This document shows, piece by piece, positions 1 through 5,852 of a DNA stretch of 9,162 nucleotides (positions are counted from its first letter, which is position 1; each line of letters opens with the position of its first letter). This DNA is from Actinomycetes bacterium (GTDB lineage: Bacteria; Actinomycetota; Actinomycetes; Propionibacteriales; Propionibacteriaceae): positions 1 to 9,162 of the forward strand of contig JAEZHJ010000086.1 of NCBI GenBank assembly GCA_023436925.1. The letters run 5' to 3'. The position numbers and the translations under genes were made by a program. The notes beneath the pieces are model-generated. The model was given only the letters and a program-made list of their open reading frames with translations, was not told the DNA's origin and did not search any database.

Positions 1-70
<70 letters not shown>

Positions 71-101
71 ACCCCCGCCCCACCGCAGAACGGAGAACCC
101 G

Positions 102-545
102 TTGTCCACCGACCCGATCCTCGCCCCCGCCTCGGTGCGCCTGGGCCTGCCCCCGACCAGCAAGGACGACGCCATCCGGGCGTGCGGCCAGGTGCTGCTG
201 GAAGCCGGCGCGGTCCACCCGCCCTATCTGGACGGCATGTTCGCCCGCGAACTCCAGGTGTCCACCTATCTGGGCGAGGGGGTTGCGATCCCGCACGGCA
301 CCAACGAGTCCCGCGACCAGGTGATCAAGCCGGCGCTGGGCTTCCTGCAGTTCGCCGAGCCGGTCGACTGGGACGGCAGCCCGGTCACCTTGTGCATCCC
401 GATCGCGTCGGCCGCCGATGACCACCTGCCGATCCTGGCGGCGCTGGCCGAGGTGCTGATGGATTCCGACGCGGCCGAGCGGCTGCGCTCGACGTCCTCG
501 GTGGACGAGGTCCTCGAACTGCTGCGTCCGGCGGAGGCCAACTGA
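102..545 (+). CDS. PTS sugar transporter EIIA component, mannitol/fructose type
   Basis: A 147-residue single-domain PTS EIIA protein of the mannitol/fructose (EIIA type 2) family. It acts in the cytoplasm, taking phosphate from HPr and passing it to the EIIB domain of a sugar or polyol permease. The phosphorylation-site motif GVAIPHG is clear, with the phospho-accepting histidine at residue 65, as in mannitol EIIA proteins. A second conserved histidine, H108 in the ADDHLPILAALAE stretch, fits the usual active-site partner. The length matches a stand-alone MtlF-like subunit. The start is a TTG at 102, chosen because GGAG lies at 92-95 with a six-base spacer and the family N-terminus follows directly. 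The stop overlaps the next start (TGATG), so the two genes are translationally coupled. No EIIB or EIIC gene is visible; it should lie to the left. The substrate cannot be read from this subunit. The dehydrogenase partner favours a polyol (inference). Confidence 0.93.
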   Translation: MSTDPILAPASVRLGLPPTSKDDAIRACGQVLLEAGAVHPPYLDGMFARELQVSTYLGEGVAIPHGTNESRDQVIKPALGFLQFAEPVDWDGSPVTLCIPIASAADDHLPILAALAEVLMDSDAAERLRSTSSVDEVLELLRPAEAN

Positions 546-1588
546 TGAAGGTACTGCGGTTCCACGCCCCCGGCGACGTCCGGATCGAGGACGCCCCGAT
601 CCCCCAGATCACCCCTGACGAGATCCTGCTGCGGGTCCGCAACTGCTCGACCTGCGGCACGGACGTGAAGATCTTCCACAACGGCCACCAGAACCTCACC
701 CCGCCGCGAGTGATGGGCCACGAGGTTGCCGGCGAAGTGGCCGAAGTTGGCGCGAACGTCACCGGCTGGGCGGTGGGCGACCGCGCCCAGGTGATCGCGG
801 CCGTCCCGTGCGGTGAGTGCTACGAGTGCCGCAAGGGATGGATGGCAGTCTGCGAGAACCAGACCTCGATCGGCTACCAGTACGACGGCGGCTTCGCCGA
901 GTACATGGTGGTCCCCCACGCGGTGCTGAAGGTGGACGGACTGAACCGGATCCCCGACGGGGTCGGGTTCGACGAGGCGTCGGCGGCTGAACCGTTCGCT
1001 TGCGCGATCAACGCCCAGGAACTGCTCGGAATCGAGCCCGGCGACACGGTGGTGGTGTTCGGTGCCGGACCGATCGGCTGCATCCACACCCGGATCGCCC
1101 GCGGCGTCCACCAGGCCGGACGGGTCTTCCTGATCGACGTGAACGCCGAACGGCTCGCGATGTCGGCGCAGGCTGTCCAGCCGGACGCGATCATCGACGG
1201 CTCCCAGGTGGACGTGGTGGCCGAGGTGCTGCGGCTGACCGACGGTCGCGGCGCGGATGTGGTGATCACCGCGACGGCCGCCAATGTCGCCCAGGAGCAG
1301 GCGATCGCCATGGCGGCCCGCAACGGCCGGATCTCCTTCTTCGGCGGCCTGCCGAAGAACAACCCGACGATCACCTGCGACTCGAACCTGGTGCACTACC
1401 GCCAGTTGCACATCCACGGTGCGAACGGCTCGGCCCCTGAGCACAACAAGAAGGCGCTGGAGTACATCGCCTCCGGCGTGGTGCCGGTCAAGGACCTGAT
1501 CACCGTCCACCTGCCGCTGGAGCGTGCGCTGGAGGCCTTCGACATCGTGGCCGCCGGCAAGGCGATCAAGGTGACCGTCGAGCCCTGA
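545..1588 (+). CDS. Zinc-dependent medium-chain dehydrogenase, probable polyol(-phosphate) dehydrogenase
   Basis: A 347-residue zinc-containing MDR-family oxidoreductase (sorbitol/threonine/galactitol-1-phosphate dehydrogenase-like). The N-terminal GroES-like domain holds the probable catalytic zinc ligands C37 (CGTD), H59-E60 (GHE) and E149 (AAEP). The structural-zinc lobe has C89, C92, C95 and C103. The Rossmann domain has GAGPIG at 173-178, and an acidic residue, D198, ends the second strand, which predicts NAD+ rather than NADP+. A GGAGG at 533-537 inside the EIIA gene sits seven bases before the ATG. The one-base overlap with EIIA argues for a shared operon and pathway. The simplest inference is oxidation of a PTS-delivered polyol phosphate such as galactitol-1-P, arabitol-P or sorbitol-6-P to a ketose phosphate. 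The exact substrate is not determinable, and oxidation of an unphosphorylated polyol remains possible. Mannitol-1-phosphate dehydrogenase (MtlD) belongs to another family, so this is not MtlD. Confidence 0.9.
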   Translation: MKVLRFHAPGDVRIEDAPIPQITPDEILLRVRNCSTCGTDVKIFHNGHQNLTPPRVMGHEVAGEVAEVGANVTGWAVGDRAQVIAAVPCGECYECRKGWMAVCENQTSIGYQYDGGFAEYMVVPHAVLKVDGLNRIPDGVGFDEASAAEPFACAINAQELLGIEPGDTVVVFGAGPIGCIHTRIARGVHQAGRVFLIDVNAERLAMSAQAVQPDAIIDGSQVDVVAEVLRLTDGRGADVVITATAANVAQEQAIAMAARNGRISFFGGLPKNNPTITCDSNLVHYRQLHIHGANGSAPEHNKKALEYIASGVVPVKDLITVHLPLERALEAFDIVAAGKAIKVTVEP

Positions 1589-1594
1589 GTCAGG
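1584..1594. other. Palindrome CCTGAGTCAGG spanning both convergent stop codons
   Basis: The dehydrogenase TGA (1586-1588) and the deoR TGA (complement of 1590-1592) are mirror images within an 11-base palindrome with five-base arms. Six of its bases follow automatically from two facing TGA codons, so only the outer CC/GG pairs are extra. It is too short for a convincing terminator, and no other terminator is visible between these convergent genes. Confidence 0.4.
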
Positions 1595-2378
1595 CCCGCA
1601 CCACCCGCGGCCCGGCGGCGCTCAGTTCCTCGGCCAGTTCGTCGTCCAGCCCGGTGTCGGTCACCACGACGTCGACCCGGGAGAGGTCGGCGAACCGGCA
1701 CAGCTGGGTCTGGCCGATCTTGGTGTGGTCGGCCAGGCAGACCACCAGGCCGCCCGCCGCCACCATCGCCGTCTTCACCTCGGCCTCGGCCAGATCCGGC
1801 GTGGTGAGACCGGCCTCCGGGGTCACCCCGTTGGCGCCCAGGAAGGCGACGTCGACGTGCAGCCGCCCCAGCGCGGCCATCGGCCACGGACCGACCAGGG
1901 CCTTGGTCACCTCGCGAAGCCGGCCACCGAGCATCAGCAGTTCGACCTGCGGCCACTCGGCCAGCAGGGACGCGACCGGGAGCGAGTTGGTGACGACCGT
2001 CAGTGCCCGGTCGGTGGGGAGCCGGCGCGCGAGTTCCAGGGTCGTGGTGCCGCTGTCGATCAGGATCGAGCCGCCGTCGGGCAGCAGGTCGAGCGCCGTC
2101 CGCCCGATCCGGGCCTTCTCGGCGGTCTGTCGCCCCCGCCGCGCGGTGACCGAGGGCTCGTAGCCGAGCCGTTGGACGTGGACGGCGCCGCCGTGGACGC
2201 GCCGCAACTGGCCCTGCTGCTCCAGGATCGTCAGGTCGCGGCGGATCGTCTCGGTGGTGACGTCGAGTTCCCTGGCCAGCACCGCCACCTCGACCCGGGA
2301 GTGGCTGCGTGCTCGCTCCAGGATATGGAGGTGACGCTCATGGGGAAGCAGCCGGCCGTCGCCGTCAACGCCTGACAT
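1590..2378 (-). CDS. DeoR/GlpR-family transcriptional repressor
   Basis: A 262-residue DeoR-type sugar-sensing regulator. An N-terminal winged helix-turn-helix lies at about residues 28-62, with recognition helix TTETIRRDLTIL followed by the family-typical LRRVHGGA. The C-terminal DeoRC sensor domain (about 85-250) has DSGTTT at 108-113, TNS at 130-132, GANGV at 181-185, K202 and ADHTK at 216-220, the usual phosphosugar-binding landmarks. I chose the ATG at 2378 because AGGGTGAG lies about four bases upstream of it. A GTG nine bases further upstream (2387) is in frame but embedded in that ribosome-binding site, so it is less likely. The gene converges on the dehydrogenase, with one base between the two TGA codons, and follows the GH127 gene by about 50 bases on the same strand. 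By family precedent it should repress nearby sugar genes and be released by a phosphorylated sugar, plausibly the product of the PTS/dehydrogenase pathway (inference). Confidence 0.93.
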   Translation of the reverse strand: MSGVDGDGRLLPHERHLHILERARSHSRVEVAVLARELDVTTETIRRDLTILEQQGQLRRVHGGAVHVQRLGYEPSVTARRGRQTAEKARIGRTALDLLPDGGSILIDSGTTTLELARRLPTDRALTVVTNSLPVASLLAEWPQVELLMLGGRLREVTKALVGPWPMAALGRLHVDVAFLGANGVTPEAGLTTPDLAEAEVKTAMVAAGGLVVCLADHTKIGQTQLCRFADLSRVDVVVTDTGLDDELAEELSAAGPRVVRA

Positions 2379-2432
2379 GGCGCTCACCCTACTCAGGAAG
2401 CCACATCAACGCAGCGATTCCCACACCGTCGG

Positions 2433-4358
2433 TCACCGTGCGGGCAGCCAGACCCGCATCGTGCACCTGCCGTCCTCGCCCCACCCGTGGTACGGGATGA
2501 GTTGCAGGACGCCCGCGCCGCCGGCCGGCTCCCCGGAACCGGGCGTCCGGTACGGCCAGTCCGCCTCGTCCGGCGTGGCCCAGCGGGCGGCGACCACCAC
2601 CAGGTCGCCCTCGTCCCGCGGCGCGACGGCGGTGTCGACCACCACCGAGTCCAGGTCGATGCCGCCCACCGGGCTCTGGGCGCAGTAGACGACCGGGCCG
2701 CGCTGGACGGCGACGCAGCCGCGCACCGCGTCGATCCGCGGGTCGGGAGCCAGGAAGCGGGACTCAACCGGCAGCAGCAGTTCGAGTTCGTCCCCGGCCG
2801 TGAAGGCGGCGGTCCAGGCCACCGTGGCGCCGGTGGCGGCCACCGTCTCGGCTTCCCCCGTCGCCGGCCGGTAGGCCAGTGCGGCACCGGAGGCCCAACC
2901 CGGCACCCGCAGCGTCAGCGTCCACGGCCGCGGGCTGTCGTGCCGCATCCGGATCACCACCCGGCCGGACCGGGGGTAGTCCGTGAGGATCTCGAACCCG
3001 ACCGGCGTCCCGTCCGCGAGCGTGGTCTCGATCTCGGCGGCCGCGTACTGGTGGAGCTGGATGCCGTCGGCGTCCGCGGTGGCCAGCAGGGACGGCAGCG
3101 CGGCCAGGGTGCGGGCGATGTTGGTCGGGCAGCAGGACACCTCGAACCAGGGGGCGCGCAGGCTGGACAGCGCCCGGGGCGAGGCCGCCTGCGGGTCCGG
3201 CTCCTCCCCGGGCACCCGGCAGTGCAGGGTGTTGGTGTAGAAGAAGGCGTCCCCGCTGTCGGCGACCGCGGTGGCCACCACGTTGAACAGTGCCCGCTCG
3301 ATCTGGTCGGCGTAGCCGAGGTCGCCGGTCGCGAGCAGCAGCCGCCAGCCGAACATGGTGGACGCGATCGCGGCGCAGGTCTCGGCGTAGGCCCGGTCCG
3401 GGGGCAGTTCCCAGTCCTCCCCGAAGGCCTCGTCCTGGTGGTGCGAGCCCTGCCCCCCGGTGACATAGGTGCGCCGGGCGATGGTGCGCCGCCACTGCCG
3501 CACCAGAGCGGCGAGCAGCTCCTCGTCCCCGGTCTCAACGGCGACGTCGACAGCGCCCGCAGCCAGGTAGTTGGCCCGCACCGCATGGCCGCGCAGCACC
3601 TCGGCTTCGCGCACCGGCAGGTCGTCCTGGAAGTAGCTGCGGCCCCACTCCGGTTCGGGCAGGGTCTGGTCGCCATGGCGCTCGATGAAGAGCCGGGCCT
3701 GCTCGAGGTAGCGCCGCCGGCCGGTCAGCCGCGCCAGCTCGGCCAGGCCGAGTTCCACCTCGGCATGCCCGCAGATCGACTGGATCCCGTCCGGGCCGAA
3801 GACCTCGCAGACCAGGTCGGCGGCCCGGCAGGCGATCGACAGCAACCCGTCGTCGGCCTGCGGGGCGGTCCGTCCGCGCGCCACCGCCGCCTGGAACAGA
3901 TGGCCCAGGCAGTACAGCTCGTGGCCACCGCCCAGATCCGACCAGCGCGGCGGCTGGCCGGGCCGGCCGAAGGCGGTGTCCAGGTAGCCGTCGGGCTCCT
4001 GCGCCGCCGCGACCCGGTCGACGAAGTTGCGGAACCGCGCCTCCAGCACAGGATCCGGCCGCCGGCCCAGCTCCCAGGCCGCCGCCTCGAGGAACTTGTA
4101 CACCTCCGAGTCGGCGAACTCCCGGCCGCGCCGGCCCTGCGGCAGCAGGCCGGAGGCGGCCAGGTCGAAGTTGCCGATCCAGCCGGCCCGCTCCAGCCAG
4201 TCGGCGATGTGGGGCAGCGTGACCGACGCGTTGACCTCCTGGCGCTGCCCCCAGAAGCCGCCGGTGAGGCGGACCTCGTCAATCCCGAGAGGGCGCAGCC
4301 GGCCGGTGCCGGGAACGACGGGGGCGGCGGGGACCTGACTGGCGGTCGTCGACGACAT
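2433..4358 (-). CDS. Glycoside hydrolase family 127 (DUF1680), probable beta-L-arabinofuranosidase
   Basis: A 641-residue GH127 protein. The family has an (alpha/alpha)6 barrel and removes beta-L-arabinofuranose using a zinc-bound cysteine nucleophile. Numbered from the ATG at 4358, the barrel spans about 15-420. The SCCPTN motif supplies C409 (nucleophile) and C410 (zinc ligand), and YAETC supplies zinc ligands E326 and C328. E310, 16 residues before E326, matches the spacing of the acid/base glutamate in Bifidobacterium HypBA1 (E322/E338, recalled). Beta-sandwich domains make up the C-terminal third. No signal peptide or membrane segment is visible, so it should act in the cytoplasm on imported arabino-oligosaccharides. 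The ATG is preferred because GGAAGG lies eight bases upstream. An in-frame GTG at 4367 overlaps that ribosome-binding site. It is probably co-transcribed with the downstream deoR. Some GH127 members have other or unknown substrates, so the family call is firmer than the specificity. Confidence 0.9.
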   Translation of the reverse strand: MSSTTASQVPAAPVVPGTGRLRPLGIDEVRLTGGFWGQRQEVNASVTLPHIADWLERAGWIGNFDLAASGLLPQGRRGREFADSEVYKFLEAAAWELGRRPDPVLEARFRNFVDRVAAAQEPDGYLDTAFGRPGQPPRWSDLGGGHELYCLGHLFQAAVARGRTAPQADDGLLSIACRAADLVCEVFGPDGIQSICGHAEVELGLAELARLTGRRRYLEQARLFIERHGDQTLPEPEWGRSYFQDDLPVREAEVLRGHAVRANYLAAGAVDVAVETGDEELLAALVRQWRRTIARRTYVTGGQGSHHQDEAFGEDWELPPDRAYAETCAAIASTMFGWRLLLATGDLGYADQIERALFNVVATAVADSGDAFFYTNTLHCRVPGEEPDPQAASPRALSSLRAPWFEVSCCPTNIARTLAALPSLLATADADGIQLHQYAAAEIETTLADGTPVGFEILTDYPRSGRVVIRMRHDSPRPWTLTLRVPGWASGAALAYRPATGEAETVAATGATVAWTAAFTAGDELELLLPVESRFLAPDPRIDAVRGCVAVQRGPVVYCAQSPVGGIDLDSVVVDTAVAPRDEGDLVVVAARWATPDEADWPYRTPGSGEPAGGAGVLQLIPYHGWGEDGRCTMRVWLPAR

Positions 4359-4385
4359 CAAGAACACCTTCCGGGTGCCGACCGC

Positions 4386-4417
4386 GACGCTGCGGCCGGC
4401 TGACAGGGACGCTGTGG
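4386..4417. repeat. Direct repeat GACGCTGYGG, copies 22 bases apart, in the GH127 leader
   Basis: GACGCTGCGG at 4386-4395 and GACGCTGTGG at 4408-4417 lie 22 bases apart, about two helical turns. Both fall between the candidate GH127 promoter and its start codon. The spacing would suit two protein contacts on one face of the DNA, as for an operator of the downstream DeoR protein. The same ten-base word also occurs by chance within hemL near 7802, so chance is a serious alternative. Confidence 0.3.
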
Positions 4418-4433
4418 GAGTCCGTTGCGCGCG

Positions 4434-4462
4434 AGGTTAGCCACCCGCGCCCGTGACCTCAA
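4434..4462 (-). promoter_or_regulatory. Candidate sigma70-type promoter for the GH127-deoR unit
   Basis: On the minus strand, TTGAGG (4457-4462) is followed by a 17-base spacer and TAACCT (4434-4439). The -35 matches four of six consensus bases and the -10 keeps TA...T. Transcription would start near 4427, giving a leader of about 70 bases before the GH127 ATG. The spacing is ideal, but the -10 is weak, so this is a candidate only. Confidence 0.4.
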
Positions 4463-4490
4463 GCCGGCCCGGCCAGGGCCTTGTGGCGCC

Positions 4491-4541
4491 GGGAACGAGC
4501 AGCCCGTCCGGCCGGTTCCGGCGCGGTTAGGATGGCGCCCG
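4491..4541 (+). promoter_or_regulatory. Candidate hemA promoter: ECF-like GGGAAC-N18-GTT and/or -10 TAGGAT
   Basis: GGGAAC at 4491-4496 is followed by 18 bases and GTT at 4515-4517, resembling the actinobacterial SigR/SigH consensus (GGAAY, N16-18, GTT). The GGAAC and GTTCC arms also form a five-base inverted repeat (4492-4496 and 4515-4519). A second option is TAGGAT at 4528-4533, seven bases before the GTG start of hemA. This fits the TAnnnT -10 box of leaderless actinobacterial genes, but no matching -35 is seen. The AGGATGG inside that region can also serve as a ribosome-binding site, so the two readings conflict. Confidence 0.35.
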
Positions 4542-5794
4542 TGCCAGTCTTCGCCATCGGCATCAGTCACCACCTGGTCGGCCTGTCCGACCTGGCGCGG
4601 CTGAACCGGGCCACCGACCTGATCACCGCCGCCCTGGACGACGCCCCGGCCCTCACCGGCCGGGTCGTGCTGAGCACCTGTAACCGGTTCGAGCTCTACG
4701 TCGAGTCGGCCTCCTTCCACGCCGGGGTGGACGCCGCCCTGGCCGCGGTCCGGGCCGGACTGCCCGCGGCCGACCACCACCTGGCCGGCGAGTTCGAGGT
4801 GTACGCCGACGAGGCCGCCGTCCAGCACCTGATGGAGGTCGCGAGCGGGCTGGACTCGATGGTGATCGGCGAGGACGAGATCATCGGCCAGGTGCGGGAC
4901 GCCCTCGCCCGCAGCGCCGGACGCGCCGGGCCCGCCCTGCACCGGCTCTTCAACGCCGCCCTGGCCACCGGGAAGGCGGTCAGTTCCCAGACCGACCTCG
5001 GCTCGGCCGGTCGGTCGCTGGCCGACGTCGGGCTCGGCCTGGTTCGCCAGCGGCACTTCCCGCTCGCCGGACGCCGAGCGCTGGTGGTCGGCACCGGCAG
5101 CTACGCCCGGGTCGTGGTCGCCGCCCTGCTGCGGGAGGGCTGCACCGCGGTGTCGGTCTACTCCCCCACCGGCCGGGCCGGGGACTTCGCCGCGGCCCGC
5201 TCGCTGACCGCGGTCGGCGAGGCCGACCTGCCCCGCGCCCTGGCCGCTGCCGACCTGCTCGTCACCTGCAGCGGCGGGGAGCGCGCGACCGGTCCGGTGA
5301 TCGGTGCCGACCTGCTCGCCGCGGCCCGCGGACCCGAGTCGGCGCTGCTGCCCGTCCTCGACCTGTCGCTGGGCGGGGACGTCGACCCGGCCGCGGCCCG
5401 GTCGGTGAAGGTCGACCTGATCGACCTCGACGAGATCGGCGCCCACGCCCCTGCCGAACGGGCCGCCGCCGTGCTGGCCGCGCGTGAGCTGGTCAGCCGC
5501 GGGGTGGAGACCTACCTGCACCTGGAGTCGGGACGGGCCGCTGCGCCGGCGGTGACCGCGATGCGGGCCCACGTCGGCCAGTTCATCGAGGGCGAGATCG
5601 AGGGCGCCGCGCGCCGCTACGACCCCGACACCGCCGCTGCCGTGGCCCGCTCGCTCCGCCGGGTGTCGAACGCGCTGCTGCACACCCCGTCCTCCCGGGC
5701 CGCCGAGCTGGCCAGGACCGGCGGGCTGGCGGACTACTCCCGGGCCCTGCAGACCCTGTTCGGCATCGCGGTCGAGGTCGAGGCGCAGCGATGA
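4541..5794 (+). CDS. hemA: Glutamyl-tRNA reductase
   Basis: A 417-residue GluTR, the first committed enzyme of the C5 tetrapyrrole route. It reduces glutamyl-tRNA(Glu) with NADPH to glutamate-1-semialdehyde. The catalytic domain has GISHH near the N-terminus and STCNRFE with the nucleophilic C47. H96 precedes the family signature GLDSMVIGEDEIIGQ (103-117). LFNAALATGKAVSSQT follows. The NADPH-binding Rossmann loop is GTGSYA at 184-189, where many GluTRs have GAGEMG. A C-terminal helical dimerisation domain ends in LADYSRALQTLFGI. I chose the GTG at 4541 because AGGATGG lies just upstream and the protein then starts directly with the family sequence PVFAIGISHH. An in-frame ATG nine bases earlier (4532) lies inside that ribosome-binding site. 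It heads a rightward hem block with hemB 58 bases downstream, and its product is the HemL substrate. All key residues are intact. Confidence 0.96.
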   Translation: MPVFAIGISHHLVGLSDLARLNRATDLITAALDDAPALTGRVVLSTCNRFELYVESASFHAGVDAALAAVRAGLPAADHHLAGEFEVYADEAAVQHLMEVASGLDSMVIGEDEIIGQVRDALARSAGRAGPALHRLFNAALATGKAVSSQTDLGSAGRSLADVGLGLVRQRHFPLAGRRALVVGTGSYARVVVAALLREGCTAVSVYSPTGRAGDFAAARSLTAVGEADLPRALAAADLLVTCSGGERATGPVIGADLLAAARGPESALLPVLDLSLGGDVDPAAARSVKVDLIDLDEIGAHAPAERAAAVLAARELVSRGVETYLHLESGRAAAPAVTAMRAHVGQFIEGEIEGAARRYDPDTAAAVARSLRRVSNALLHTPSSRAAELARTGGLADYSRALQTLFGIAVEVEAQR

Positions 5795-5838
5795 GCTCCG
5801 CCACCGGGCCGGCACCTGCCCGCCGCTCCCGCCCGTGA
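5791..5838 (+). other. 15-codon mini-ORF overlapping the hemA stop, possible hemC start remnant
   Basis: An ATG at 5791 overlaps the hemA TGA by four bases (ATGA) and opens a 15-codon frame reading MSSATGPAPARRSRP that stops at 5836-5838, just before the hemB ribosome-binding site. It occupies most of the 58-base hemA-hemB gap. In many actinobacteria hemC begins at this position. The Pro/Arg/Ala-rich peptide resembles the variable N-terminal extension of some hemC products, but it is too short for homology. It could be a deletion scar, a coupling leader for hemB, or chance. Confidence 0.25.
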
Positions 5839-5852
5839 CTCGAAGGAGACCG

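Noticed and set aside
266..1510. Minus-strand open frame opposite the EIIA and dehydrogenase genes
   Set aside because: Both plus-strand proteins have intact catalytic motifs and proper ribosome-binding sites. The antisense product is unrecognisable and compositionally biased.
2487..4403. Long plus-strand open frame opposite the GH127 gene (about 640 codons)
   Set aside because: It is antisense to a clear GH127 protein with all catalytic residues. Its translation is low-complexity Gly/Arg/Pro/Val-rich with no family motif, as expected from GC-rich codon bias.
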